From: Lachnospiraceae bacterium
GTDB taxonomy: Bacteria > Bacillota > Clostridia > Lachnospirales > Lachnospiraceae
DNA length: 64,000 nucleotides
Assembly (NCBI GenBank): GCA_030524525.1
Contig: JAUNGI010000001.1
Coordinates: forward strand, 110,851-174,850
Reading direction: 5' to 3'
Shown here: piece after piece, positions 1 through 8,072 of the stretch
Position numbering within the stretch: the first letter of the stretch is position 1
Layout of the letters: each line of letters begins with the position of its first letter
Notes under the pieces: model-generated
Databases searched by the model: none
The model's input: the letters and a program-made list of their open reading frames with translations, nothing else
Told to the model about the DNA's origin: nothing
Translations under genes and position numbers: made by a program

Positions 1-71
1 AAGCCCTCTATCGGCTCCAAGCCCTCCGCCTCCGATTCCGGTGCAGCGGCTGTATTTTTTATTTTTTCCAA
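1..71 (-). CDS. 5' end of a gene cut by the window edge, product unknown
   Basis: A minus-strand reading frame starts at a TTG at 71-69 and stays open to the window edge (23 codons, rich in Ala and Glu). An AAAGGAG lies 9 nt upstream (81-87), which makes this a credible start. The visible residues are too few and too low in complexity to name a family. In many Clostridia secG is followed by rnr (RNase R) and smpB, so rnr is a guess from gene order only. The preceding secG ends with an intrinsic terminator, so this gene probably has its own promoter, which I could not identify. Confidence 0.5.
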   Translation of the reverse strand, partial: MEKIKNTAAAPESEAEGLEPIEG

Positions 72-111
72 ATTTCTTAACTCCTTTATTAAACTACTAA
101 AACGCCTTAAT

Positions 112-460
112 GCGATCCTTCGCGAAGCGTTTGCTCTATGCCAAACACAGTTTCCAAACAGTAAAATATCGAATCTCGCACCGCGAGATTCCCCGGTTCT
201 CCGCCTACGACGAACTGCGTCAGCCGCAGTGCAAGATCCCCCGGTTCTCCGCCCACGACGGGTCGCTCCAGCGACACAGTTCCTCTCTGCCGCAGTACGA
301 TCCTCAGCGGAGCGTTTCCTAACAGAAGAACAAAGAATCTCGCCTGCGAGATTCTCCGCCTGCGGCGGGTCGCTCCAGCGACACGGTTCCTCTCCGCCGC
401 AGTGCGATCCCCGTGGAGCGTTTTTTGTTCTATAGGAAACGCAGTTTCCTATAGAACAAG
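112..460. repeat. Cluster of intergenic repeat units ending in a 16-bp palindrome
   Basis: This gene-free stretch is built from degenerate copies of one unit. The landmark GCGATCC...GGAGCGTTT occurs at 112-132, 298-317 and 404-426, and the phrase CGGGTCGCTCCAGCGACAC occurs twice (about 269-287 and 366-384). Small stem-loops punctuate it (GAATCTCG with CGAGATTC). It ends in a long palindrome: TTGTTCTATAGGAAAC at 425-440 pairs with 444-459 around a 3-nt loop. A related copy, including the palindrome idea, lies between pgk and gap (4573-4695). Short reading frames over it only translate the repeat and are not genes. It may be a REP/MITE-like element or a terminator-bearing spacer. Confidence 0.75.
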
Positions 461-492
461 AAAAAACGGCACTCTGCAATCAGAGTGCCGTT
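461..492 (-). terminator. Intrinsic terminator after secG
   Basis: An 11-bp stem (465-475 with 482-492, AACGGCACTCT) with a 6-nt loop is followed on the minus strand by a T-run. It lies 9 nt beyond the secG stop codon. Confidence 0.9.
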
Positions 493-501
493 ACCTTCAA
501 A

Positions 502-750
502 CTATTTTGTCCAGAACTGCATACTCAGCACCACAGAGAGGACGATGAACAGCAATGCAAGGATTCTTGTAACTTTAACAAGTGTACCCTCTACCGAACG
601 TCCTTTGTTCTTGCCCCAGTAGCTGTCTGCGATTCCGTCGATGGTTCCGGAAAGTCCGGCGTTTTTGCCCTCCTGCATCAGAACGATGACGGTCAGTGCG
701 ACACAGATAATTACATATATGATTGTTACGATTGTCTTAGCGGTACCCAA
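502..750 (-). CDS. secG: Protein translocase subunit SecG
   Basis: Small membrane subunit of the SecYEG channel that assists SecA-driven export. With the start used here the protein is 82 aa, close to the usual 70-80. It shows the family pattern: a first membrane segment (about residues 5-25), a conserved polar loop with a QEGKNAGLSG-like motif, and a second membrane segment near the C-terminus. I chose the TTG at 750 because a GGAGG sits 8 nt upstream (759-763). An ATG at 774 would place that Shine-Dalgarno sequence inside the gene and add eight residues not typical of SecG. It follows gpmI but has its own promoter (815-843) and a terminator, so it can be transcribed alone. Confidence 0.93.
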   Translation of the reverse strand: MGTAKTIVTIIYVIICVALTVIVLMQEGKNAGLSGTIDGIADSYWGKNKGRSVEGTLVKVTRILALLFIVLSVVLSMQFWTK

Positions 751-814
751 TTTAGAATCCTCCAAATTTCTCATTCATTTCAGGTTCCACAGAGGAACCA
801 CAAACGTATAGTCA

Positions 815-843
815 ATTATAGCATGTTCTTTTCCTCTGTGCAA
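815..843 (-). promoter_or_regulatory. secG promoter
   Basis: On the minus strand: -35 TTGCAC (843-838), 17-nt spacer, extended -10 TGCTATAAT (-10 at 820-815). The leader then folds a small hairpin, GGTTCC with GGAACC (783-799), before the secG ribosome-binding site. Confidence 0.75.
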
Positions 844-863
844 GAAAAATTTCCGTCAATCTC

Positions 864-2393
864 CTATTTTCTGATCAGCAGAGAATGCCCGGTCATTTCC
901 TTCGGCTGCTCCATGCCCATCATGTCGATCATTGTCGGGATAATATCCGCCAGATAACCGCCCTCGCGCAGTCCGACGTTTTCCGGGACGTTGACAAGGA
1001 TGAACGGTACCGGGTTCGTCGTATGAGCAGTAAACGGAGCGCCGGTCTCGTAATCCACCAGCTGCTCGGCGTTGCCATGGTCGGCGCAGATAAACATCTG
1101 TCCGCCGTTTTCCTTAATGGCGTCCACCGCTTTTCCGACGCACTCGTCCACGGTCTCGATCGCCTTGATCGCAGCGTCCAAGATTCCGGTATGTCCGACC
1201 ATATCCGGGTTGGCAAAATTACAGATGATCACGTCGTACTTGCCGGAGCGGATCGAATTGCACAGATTCTCGCAGACCTCCGGAGCGCTCATCTCCGGCT
1301 GCATATCGAAGGTCGCCACCTTCGGAGAATTGACCAAAATACGGTCCTCGCCCTCGAACTGCTTCTCCTCGCCGCCGTTGAAGAAAAACGTAACGTGGGC
1401 ATATTTCTGCGTCTCCGCCAGACGAAGCTGGGTCATACCGTGCTTTGCCAAGAATTCGCCGAAGGTCATCGTCAGAGCTTCCGGCGGATAGGCAACCGAT
1501 ACGTTCGGCATCTCGGCGTCGTACTGCGCCATGCAGACAAAATGAACCGGGAAATACCCGTTCGGTCTCTCAAAGCCCTTGAAATCCGGATCTACGAAAG
1601 CCCGCGTGATCTGTCTTGCGCGATCCGGACGGAAGTTGAAGAAAATGACGCTGTCGTCCTTTCCGATCTTTCCGTTCTTGTCTACAACGGTCGGCAGCAT
1701 AAACTCGTCGGTCACACCGTTTTCATAGGAATGCTTGATCGCGCATACCGGGCATTCCTCCTGTACGCCCTCGCCCAGAACGAGCGCGCGGTAAGCCTTT
1801 TCCACCCGATCCCACGCGTTGTCACGATCCATCGCATAAAAACGTCCGGAGATCGTTGCGACCGAACCGACGCCGATCTCCTCGATCTTGGCGACCGCCT
1901 CCTTCATATAATCGGCTGCGGAGGACGGCGGAACGTCACGTCCGTCCAGAAACGCATGTACATACACCTTGGTGAGCCCGTACTGCTTTGCCATCTGCAA
2001 AAGCCCGTACAAATGCTCCATATGACTGTGAACGCCGCCCGGAGACAGCAGCCCCATCAAATGCAGCGCGGTTCCCTTTTCCTTGCAGGCTTCCATCGCC
2101 GCCGAAAGCGCCGGATTTTTGAAAAAGTCGCCGTCTTGGATCGCCTTGGAGATCTTGACCAGCATCTGATAAACCACGCGGCCGGCGCCCATATTCGTAT
2201 GACCGACCTCCGAATTGCCCATCTGTCCGTCCGGCAGACCAACCGCCAGACCCGACGCCTCGCCCTTCACAAACGGGCACTCCGCCATCAGCTTATCCAT
2301 GACCGGCGTTTTCGCCAGCTTAACGGCGTTTCCCTCCGTCCTGTCGTTCAGTCCGTATCCGTCCAAAATCAATAAAACCGTTGTTTTTTTCAT
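864..2393 (-). CDS. gpmI: 2,3-bisphosphoglycerate-independent phosphoglycerate mutase
   Basis: Interconverts 3- and 2-phosphoglycerate in the cytosol using two metal ions, usually Mn. The 509-aa length is normal for the family. The N-terminus carries the metal ligand Asp11 in LDGYG. The phosphoserine nucleophile is Ser61 in GQMGNSEVGHTNMGAG. The C-terminal metal-binding motifs NPDMVGHTG and CADHGNAEQ are intact. It belongs to the alkaline phosphatase superfamily. It lies downstream of tpiA, separated by 147 bp that contain two strong hairpins, so its expression may be adjusted relative to pgk-tpiA. A long reading frame on the opposite strand is a shadow of its codon use. Confidence 0.97.
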   Translation of the reverse strand: MKKTTVLLILDGYGLNDRTEGNAVKLAKTPVMDKLMAECPFVKGEASGLAVGLPDGQMGNSEVGHTNMGAGRVVYQMLVKISKAIQDGDFFKNPALSAAMEACKEKGTALHLMGLLSPGGVHSHMEHLYGLLQMAKQYGLTKVYVHAFLDGRDVPPSSAADYMKEAVAKIEEIGVGSVATISGRFYAMDRDNAWDRVEKAYRALVLGEGVQEECPVCAIKHSYENGVTDEFMLPTVVDKNGKIGKDDSVIFFNFRPDRARQITRAFVDPDFKGFERPNGYFPVHFVCMAQYDAEMPNVSVAYPPEALTMTFGEFLAKHGMTQLRLAETQKYAHVTFFFNGGEEKQFEGEDRILVNSPKVATFDMQPEMSAPEVCENLCNSIRSGKYDVIICNFANPDMVGHTGILDAAIKAIETVDECVGKAVDAIKENGGQMFICADHGNAEQLVDYETGAPFTAHTTNPVPFILVNVPENVGLREGGYLADIIPTMIDMMGMEQPKEMTGHSLLIRK

Positions 2394-2432
2394 TTTATCT
2401 CAATTCCTTTCGCTTCGCTGTTTTCTTGACCG

Positions 2433-2513
2433 CGAATGGGAAAAGCCGGGAGCGCGCTCCTGCCCTTTCCCATTCGTGATCCCAGACAACGATTCGCCTT
2501 GCGGCGAATCGTT
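2433..2513. other. Two intercistronic hairpins between tpiA and gpmI
   Basis: Hairpin 1 pairs 2433-2443 (CGAATGGGAAA) with 2466-2476, and has the palindrome GGAGCGCGCTCC in its loop. Hairpin 2 pairs 2488-2498 (AACGATTCGCC) with 2503-2513 around a TTGC loop. Neither is followed by a T-run on the minus strand. They look more like RNA-processing or stability elements than terminators. Confidence 0.6.
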
Positions 2514-2540
2514 CTCCGGTTTTTTCATTTAGGCTGCCGT

Positions 2541-3290
2541 CTATTTGTAATTTACGATCTTTCCGAAATCTGCCTTTAAGCTTGCGCCGCCGACCAGACC
2601 TCCGTCGATATCCGGCTGTGCAAACAGCTCGGCTGCGTTTCCTGCGTTTACGGAACCGCCGTACTGGATGCGGACTGCCTCTGCGGTCGCCTCGTCATAC
2701 ATTTCGGCGATGCACTCGCGGATGCCCTTGCAGACTTCCTCTGCCTGCTCGGTCGTCGCGGTCTTTCCGGTACCGATCGCCCAGATCGGCTCGTAAGCGA
2801 TCACCATGCCCTTGACCTGATCTGCGGTAACGCCCACCAGATCGGACTTGATCTGCAAACGGATCCAATCCATCGTCACGCCCGTTTCTCTCTGCTCCAG
2901 CGTCTCGCCGCAGCAAAGGATCGGAACGAGTCCGGCTTCCAGAGCCTTCTTTACCTTCTTATTAAGCAGGCAGTCGTCTTCCTTGAAGTAATCTCTTCTC
3001 TCGGAATGTCCGATAATGACGTATTCCACGCCGGCGTCCACAAGCATTGCCGCGGAAATCTCACCGGTGTAAGCGCCCTTTTCCTCAAAATACATATTCT
3101 CTGCGCCGACCTTGACGTTGGTGCCCTTTACCGCCTCAACGACCGGTACAAGATCAATCGCGGGAACGCAGTAAACCACGTCCACGTCGTCGGACTTCAC
3201 AAGGTCCTTCAGCTCTGCGCAAAGAGCGATCGCCTGACTGGGAGTCATGTTCATCTTCCAGTTTCCGGCTACGATCTTCTTTCTTGCCAT
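2541..3290 (-). CDS. tpiA: Triose-phosphate isomerase
   Basis: Interconverts dihydroxyacetone phosphate and glyceraldehyde 3-phosphate. The 249-aa TIM barrel has all catalytic residues: Asn10 and Lys12 in GNWKMN, His95 in IIGHSERR and the base Glu167 in [14 protein letters not shown], which also forms the flexible loop. It starts 22 nt after pgk on the same strand, so the two are almost certainly cotranscribed. Nothing is unusual in length or motifs. Confidence 0.98.
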   Translation of the reverse strand: MARKKIVAGNWKMNMTPSQAIALCAELKDLVKSDDVDVVYCVPAIDLVPVVEAVKGTNVKVGAENMYFEEKGAYTGEISAAMLVDAGVEYVIIGHSERRDYFKEDDCLLNKKVKKALEAGLVPILCCGETLEQRETGVTMDWIRLQIKSDLVGVTADQVKGMVIAYEPIWAIGTGKTATTEQAEEVCKGIRECIAEMYDEATAEAVRIQYGGSVNAGNAAELFAQPDIDGGLVGGASLKADFGKIVNYK

Positions 3291-3312
3291 AAATTTATCC
3301 TCGCTTTTCTTT

Positions 3313-4536
3313 TTATTTGTCGTCGGCTGCCGCTACGCCCGGAAGCTCTTTGCCTTCCAAGAACTCCAGAGACGCTCCGCCGCCCGTGGAGATATGGCTC
3401 ATCTTATCGCCAAAGCCCAGCTGGTTTACGGCTGCCGCGGAATCTCCGCCGCCGATGATCGTGGTAGCGTCGGTTTCCGCCAGCGCCTTTGCTACGGCAA
3501 TCGTACCGGCTGCAAGCGTGGGGTTCTCAAATACGCCCATCGGTCCGTTCCAAACGACGGTCTTTGCTGCCTTAACGGCGTCCGCAAAGAGAGCTGCGGT
3601 CTTGGGTCCGATGTCAAGGCCTTCCATATCGGAAGGGATATTATCGGAATCCACGCTGGAAACCTCGATCGGAGCGTCGATCGGGTTCGGGAACGACGCC
3701 GCGATCGTCGTGTCGATCGGAAGCAGCAGCTTCTTGCCGAGGCTCTCCGCCTTGTTCATCATTTCCTTGCAGTAGTCGATCTTCTCGTCGTCAACCAGAG
3801 ACTTGCCGACCTCATAGCCCTGCGCCTTCAGGAACGTATATGCCATGCCGCCGCCGATGATCAGCGTGTCGCACTTCTCCAACAGGTTGGAAATTACGTT
3901 CAGCTTGTCCGCCACCTTTGCGCCGCCAAGAATGGCCACGAAGGGACGAACCGGGTTCTCTACCGCGTTTCCGAGGAAGTTGATCTCCTTCTGCATCAGA
4001 TAACCCACAACGTTCTCTCCGCCCTTTGCACGGATCTCCTTCGTAACGCCCGCTACGGAAGCGTGGGCTCTGTGAGAGGAACCGAATGCGTCGCATACAT
4101 ACAGATCGGCAAGATCTGCCAGCTCCTTGCTGAACGCCTCTCCGTTCTTCGTCTCCTCGGCGCCGCGGAAACGGGTGTTCTGAAGCAGAACCACGTCTCC
4201 CTCCTTCATCGCCGCTACCGCCTTCGTTGCCTCCTCGCCGGTCACGTTGTAATCGGACACGAATACGACCTCTTTGCCGAGCTTTTCCGACAGGCGCTTT
4301 GCAACCGGCGCCAGAGACTCGCCTTCGTTCGGGCCGTTCTTTACCTTTCCAAGATGGGAGCAAAGAATGACCTTGCCGCCATCGTTAATCAGCTTTTTGA
4401 TCGTAGGAAGCGCTGCTACGATTCGAGTCTCGTCGGTAATTTCTCCGTTCTTGAGCGGCACGTTAAAGTCGCATCTTACCAAGACTCTTTTTCCCTTTGC
4501 GTTGATATCATCAACGGACTTCTTATTCAATCCCAT
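3313..4536 (-). CDS. pgk: Phosphoglycerate kinase
   Basis: Makes ATP from 1,3-bisphosphoglycerate. The 407-aa protein has the N-terminal substrate motif [10 protein letters not shown], the hinge region and the C-terminal nucleotide motif GGGDSAAA followed by [19 protein letters not shown] use the ATG at 4536, 5 nt after GGAGG. The four codons further upstream begin at a TTG that contains the Shine-Dalgarno sequence itself. A terminator-like block and a repeat separate it from gap, so pgk-tpiA-gpmI may be transcribed from its own promoter or by readthrough from gap. I saw no convincing promoter in the 200-bp gap. Confidence 0.97.
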   Translation of the reverse strand: MGLNKKSVDDINAKGKRVLVRCDFNVPLKNGEITDETRIVAALPTIKKLINDGGKVILCSHLGKVKNGPNEGESLAPVAKRLSEKLGKEVVFVSDYNVTGEEATKAVAAMKEGDVVLLQNTRFRGAEETKNGEAFSKELADLADLYVCDAFGSSHRAHASVAGVTKEIRAKGGENVVGYLMQKEINFLGNAVENPVRPFVAILGGAKVADKLNVISNLLEKCDTLIIGGGMAYTFLKAQGYEVGKSLVDDEKIDYCKEMMNKAESLGKKLLLPIDTTIAASFPNPIDAPIEVSSVDSDNIPSDMEGLDIGPKTAALFADAVKAAKTVVWNGPMGVFENPTLAAGTIAVAKALAETDATTIIGGGDSAAAVNQLGFGDKMSHISTGGGASLEFLEGKELPGVAAADDK

Positions 4537-4572
4537 GTCTGCCTCCAAGTAAACTGTCTAAAATCCGGAATC

Positions 4573-4695
4573 CCGTTCCGCAGGATTCCCCGTCCGCGGC
4601 GGGCTGCGTCAGCGGCATCTTCCTTTCCGCCGCAGTGCGATCCTCAGCGGAGCGTTTTTTGTTTCCTAGGACGCTCTTTCCTAGGAAACAAAAAA
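4573..4695. repeat. Second copy of the intergenic repeat, with 17-bp palindrome
   Basis: The segment repeats the unit seen at 112-460: a CCGCGGCGGG core, CCGCCGCAGTGCGATCC at about 4628-4644, then GGAGCGTTTTTTG. It finishes in a palindrome pairing 4655-4671 with 4679-4695 around a 7-nt loop. The palindrome has T-runs on both strands, so it could act as a bidirectional terminator. Confidence 0.7.
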
Positions 4696-4721
4696 GGGTC
4701 CGGTCCACAGACCGGACCCTT
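4690..4721 (-). terminator. Intrinsic terminator after gap
   Basis: A 12-bp perfect stem (AAGGGTCCGGTC at 4694-4705 with 4710-4721, loop CACA) is followed on the minus strand by TTTTTTG. It lies 20 nt beyond the gap stop codon. Confidence 0.9.
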
Positions 4722-4741
4722 GATAGGTCTTCAACCCAAAC

Positions 4742-5743
4742 TTATGCCAACTCAGCGAAGTACTTGATCGTACGAACCATCTGGCTTACATAAGAGTTCT
4801 CATTGTCATACCAAGAAACAACCTGTACAAGATTGTCTGCGCCTACCATCGTCTGCGTAGCGTCGAACAGGGAGCCGTAGGTCATACCAACGATATCGCT
4901 GGATACGATCTCGTCCTCGTTGTAGCCGAAGGACTCGGTAGCGGCAGCCTTCATAGCTGCGTTGATCTCTTCCTTGGTAACGGACTTCTCTACGGTAGCA
5001 ACCAAGATCGTGGTGGAACCGGTCGGCGTAGGAACACGCTGAGCGGAGCCGATCAGCTTGCCGTTCAGTTCCGGAATTACCAGACCGATCGCCTTAGCAG
5101 CGCCGGTGGAGTTCGGAACGATGTTGACAGCGCCTGCGCGGGATCTTCTCAGATCACCCTTTCTCTGCGGTCCGTCAAGGATCATCTGGTCGCCGGTGTA
5201 AGCGTGGATCGTGCTCATGATACCGGACTTGATGCCTGCAAGGTCATTCAGAGCCTTTGCCATCGGTGCAAGGCAGTTGGTCGTGCAGGATGCTGCGGAA
5301 ATGATCGTGTCATCAGCCTTCAGAGTCTCATGGTTTACATTGTAAACGATCGTCGGAAGATCGTTTCCTGCCGGAGCGGAAATAACGACCTTCTTAGCGC
5401 CTGCCGTAATATGAGCGGAAGCCTTTTCCTTGGAGGTGTAGAAACCGGTACACTCCAAAACAACGTCTACATCGAGATCACCCCAAGGAAGATCCTTAGC
5501 GTCCTTCTCTGCGTAGATCTTGATGGTCTTTCCGTCAACGGTGATGGAATCCTCGCCGGCGCTGACCTTGTCTGCAAGAGCATACTTGCCCTGAGCAGAG
5601 TCATACTTTAACAAATGTGCAAGCATCTTCGGGCTTGTCAAATCGTTGATTGCTACTACTTCGTAGCCTTCTGCACCAAACATCTGTCTGAATGCAAGAC
5701 GTCCAATACGTCCAAAACCATTGATTGCAACTTTCACTGCCAT
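4742..5743 (-). CDS. gap: Glyceraldehyde-3-phosphate dehydrogenase (NAD, phosphorylating)
   Basis: Oxidises glyceraldehyde 3-phosphate to 1,3-bisphosphoglycerate. The 333-aa protein begins [16 protein letters not shown], a Rossmann nucleotide site. Asp34 in AINDL points to NAD rather than NADP. The catalytic cysteine is Cys153 in [10 protein letters not shown]. The ATG at 5743 is preceded by AGGAGG. A longer reading frame upstream is not used, since it would begin inside the promoter leader. It has its own strong promoter at 5802-5830 and a terminator right after, so it is probably made as a separate abundant message. Confidence 0.98.
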   Translation of the reverse strand: MAVKVAINGFGRIGRLAFRQMFGAEGYEVVAINDLTSPKMLAHLLKYDSAQGKYALADKVSAGEDSITVDGKTIKIYAEKDAKDLPWGDLDVDVVLECTGFYTSKEKASAHITAGAKKVVISAPAGNDLPTIVYNVNHETLKADDTIISAASCTTNCLAPMAKALNDLAGIKSGIMSTIHAYTGDQMILDGPQRKGDLRRSRAGAVNIVPNSTGAAKAIGLVIPELNGKLIGSAQRVPTPTGSTTILVATVEKSVTKEEINAAMKAAATESFGYNEDEIVSSDIVGMTYGSLFDATQTMVGADNLVQVVSWYDNENSYVSQMVRTIKYFAELA

Positions 5744-5801
5744 GATTTTGTTCCTCCTAAATGAAATGAAATTAAGTGTAGGTATCTTAAAATCCCTTCT
5801 T

Positions 5802-5830
5802 ATTGTACAGAAACAGGAAAAAAAATGCAA
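5802..5830 (-). promoter_or_regulatory. gap promoter
   Basis: On the minus strand: -35 TTGCAT (5830-5825), 17-nt spacer with a T-tract, -10 TACAAT (5807-5802). It lies 59 nt upstream of the gap start codon. Confidence 0.8.
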
Positions 5831-5882
5831 GTACAAGTTCTGCATTTTTATATGTTTTTTATGTTCTCAAAAAGAGAGCGAC

Positions 5883-5924
5883 AAAAAACATGCTCCTGTT
5901 TCCCGGTTCTGTCAGAAGCATGTT
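5883..5924 (-). terminator. Intrinsic terminator after lepB
   Basis: A 12-bp stem with one mismatch (5887-5898 with 5913-5924) is followed on the minus strand by TTTTTTG, just beyond the lepB stop codon. Confidence 0.85.
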
Positions 5925-5949
5925 CATTTTTTGCTAAATTATTCTTTTT

Positions 5950-6717
5950 TCACTTCAAAATTCCAAAGCTGTCAAGCGGAAGGAGCCGAAAAAAAACCTT
6001 TCCCTCGATCTGCGACCGATGGATCGGTCCGATGTATTCCTTCCGACTGTCGGTGCTGTTGTTTCGATTGTCGCCCATAACAAAGTATTCGTCCGTTCCC
6101 AGCACGGCGGGATTTTCCCGGCTGCCGTAGCGAATGCGTTCCGGATGCGCGATCTCCTCTTTGCCGTAATGCTCCTCCAGCACCCGGTCGTTTTCAAAGA
6201 CGCCGTTCTCGTAGGAATCCGCAATATGAATGGCGCCCTCCTCGTCGATATAAACGACCTCCCCCGGCAGACCGATGATGCGCTTTACAAAAGACACGTC
6301 CTTCTCTTCGGTATGGATGCCCGATGCAAGCAGCTTTTCCTGATCCGGCTGAAACACGACGATATCAAACCGTTCCAGCTCCCCGAAGCGAACGCTGAAT
6401 TTGTCCAGCAGGACCACGTCCTCGTTCTGCAGCGTTTCCATCATGGACGGCCCGATGACCTCGATCGGCTGGACAACAAACCGCAGAAGCGCCAGCGTGA
6501 CCGCGGCTGCGGCAAGACACAGGAACAGCGTTTCGACAAAATCCCTGCGAAACCTTCGGCGTTCCGCCTCCTGTTCCCGCACGATCCGCCGCTCCAACAG
6601 AGCGGCCTGCCGTTCCGTCTCCTCCTGAAAATAACTTTCCGGAGATTCGGAAAGGATCCGTGCAAGCTCCGGAGACAGCGACGCTCTTTTTTCCGCCGTT
6701 TCCGGCTTTTCGTTCAT
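5950..6717 (-). CDS. lepB: Signal peptidase I
   Basis: Membrane serine protease that cleaves signal peptides from exported proteins. It has 255 aa. A charged cytoplasmic N-terminal region of about 60 residues, longer than in the Bacillus SipS type, leads into one membrane segment (about 60-82). The nucleophile is Ser91 in GPSMMETL and the general base is Lys145 in VSFVKRIIGLPGE. The GDNRNNSTDSR motif follows near the C-terminus. It is the last gene of the yicC-rpoZ-lepB operon and is closed by a terminator. The organism could carry further paralogues elsewhere. Confidence 0.96.
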   Translation of the reverse strand: MNEKPETAEKRASLSPELARILSESPESYFQEETERQAALLERRIVREQEAERRRFRRDFVETLFLCLAAAAVTLALLRFVVQPIEVIGPSMMETLQNEDVVLLDKFSVRFGELERFDIVVFQPDQEKLLASGIHTEEKDVSFVKRIIGLPGEVVYIDEEGAIHIADSYENGVFENDRVLEEHYGKEEIAHPERIRYGSRENPAVLGTDEYFVMGDNRNNSTDSRKEYIGPIHRSQIEGKVFFRLLPLDSFGILK

Positions 6718-6734
6718 CTACAGGCTCCTTTGCG

Positions 6735-7028
6735 CTATTCTGCCTCTGCTTCCAATAACGTATCTTCCGTTTTTTCTTCTTCGGCGGGTTCCTCCGTATA
6801 ATCGTCGGGAAGGATCTTCACCTTGCCCTCGTATACCTCCTGAACCGCGATCGACAGGGGCTTGTTGCACTTCGGCTCAACAAGCGGCTTGGAGCCGAGA
6901 ATGATCTGCCGCGCTCTCTTTGCCGTTGCCAGCACGATGGAATATCGGCTATTGATCAACGGAGCCTCGCCCTCCTCAACGCCGCTGTTTACCACCTGCA
7001 TTAAATCATGATAAGACGGATGAATCAT
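6735..7028 (-). CDS. rpoZ: RNA polymerase omega subunit
   Basis: Small subunit that helps assemble the beta' subunit. The 97-aa protein has the typical region INSRYSIVLATAKRARQI followed by KPLSIAVQEVYEGKV, and ends in an acidic tail. An AGGAAG lies 7 nt before the start. In most Clostridia remA (DUF370) and gmk lie between yicC and rpoZ. Here rpoZ follows yicC after only 26 nt, so those two genes are missing from this spot. Confidence 0.93.
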   Translation of the reverse strand: MIHPSYHDLMQVVNSGVEEGEAPLINSRYSIVLATAKRARQIILGSKPLVEPKCNKPLSIAVQEVYEGKVKILPDDYTEEPAEEEKTEDTLLEAEAE

Positions 7029-7054
7029 AGTTATCTTCCTTTCTTTTTACAAGT

Positions 7055-7933
7055 TTACTCAATATTCTGTATCTGTTCCCGGATCTTCTCGATCTCTGTT
7101 TTCAGACTGATCGCCACATTGGAAATTTCCAGATCGTTCGCCTTCGAAAGGATCGTGTTTGCCTCTCGATTCATCTCCTGCGCGATAAAATCCAGCTTCC
7201 TGCCGATGTTCTCCGCCGCCGTCAGCGTATCCTTCATGCTCTGAATATGCGCCCGAAGCCTTACGGTCTCCTCGTCCACGCAGACCTTATCCGCATAGAT
7301 CACAAGCTCCGTCGCCAGCACCGTTTCGTCCACCTTGGCGTCGCCCAATACCTCGGAGATCTTTGCCAGAAGCTTGCTCCGGTAATCCGCAAGGATCTGC
7401 GGCGAGCGTTCCTCAATAAAGGAGATCCACGAAAGCATCCCGTCCAGCTTTTCAAAGAGATCCTGCCGGAGCTGCTCTCCCTCGGCAAGCCGGGCAGCCA
7501 CGAATGTTTCGCACGCGCCGTTCACCGCGCGCTCCACCAGCTTCCAGAGCTTTTCCTCCTCCAGCGCAGGCTCCTCGTTCGTGAGAACGTCCTGCATCCG
7601 GGCAAGGCTCGAAACGGGAATTTCGCTCGACAGCCCGAATTCCACCGCCATCTGCCGCATGTATTTCACATATTCGGCGGCGATCTCGCGGTTGTACTTC
7701 ACAGACCCGGCGCCCTCCGCTTCGTCCTCGTAAGAAATAAACACGTCGATCTTTCCGCGGCTTGCGTATTTCTTGATCAGCGTCCGGATTCCGGTCTCAA
7801 AATAGTTTAATTTTTTCGGCATACGAAGGGAAATCTCACAATACCGGTGGTTGACAGATTTCATCTCCACCGTAATTTTCTTTCCGTCCTCGTACAGCTC
7901 GCAGCGGCCAAAGCCGGTCATGCTCTTTAGCAT
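7055..7933 (-). CDS. YicC family endoribonuclease-like protein
   Basis: YicC proteins act in stationary-phase fitness and RNA turnover; an endoribonuclease activity is reported for the family. The 292-aa protein begins MLKSMTGFGR, the family signature, and ends with the DUF1732 region (KLDFIAQEMNREANTILSK). I use the ATG at 7933, six nt after GGAG. An in-frame TTG twelve nt upstream overlaps that Shine-Dalgarno sequence. It is the first gene of the yicC-rpoZ-lepB operon and has a near-consensus promoter at 8005-8033. Confidence 0.94.
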   Translation of the reverse strand: MLKSMTGFGRCELYEDGKKITVEMKSVNHRYCEISLRMPKKLNYFETGIRTLIKKYASRGKIDVFISYEDEAEGAGSVKYNREIAAEYVKYMRQMAVEFGLSSEIPVSSLARMQDVLTNEEPALEEEKLWKLVERAVNGACETFVAARLAEGEQLRQDLFEKLDGMLSWISFIEERSPQILADYRSKLLAKISEVLGDAKVDETVLATELVIYADKVCVDEETVRLRAHIQSMKDTLTAAENIGRKLDFIAQEMNREANTILSKANDLEISNVAISLKTEIEKIREQIQNIE

Positions 7934-8004
7934 TGTATTCTCCAAATCGTCGTTTTTGCTTTTTTCCGCGTGTTTTTGCGCGCAGAACCCCGTACCATCT
8001 TTTT

Positions 8005-8033
8005 ATTATACCTTTGCCCCATGCAAAAGTCAA
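8005..8033 (-). promoter_or_regulatory. Promoter of the yicC-rpoZ-lepB operon
   Basis: On the minus strand: -35 TTGACT (8033-8028), 17-nt spacer, -10 TATAAT (8010-8005). It lies between the alr stop codon and yicC. Confidence 0.85.
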
Positions 8034-8072
8034 TTTTTATTTTCGCCGAGAAAGCATCTCCGCTTTCCGCGC

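Noticed and set aside
110-435. Short plus-strand frames of about 70 aa at the left edge
   Set aside because: They translate the intergenic repeat units in different frames and have no ribosome-binding sites.
885-2375. 496-aa frame antisense to gpmI
   Set aside because: It lies fully inside a certain gene; long antisense frames arise from the codon bias of this genome.
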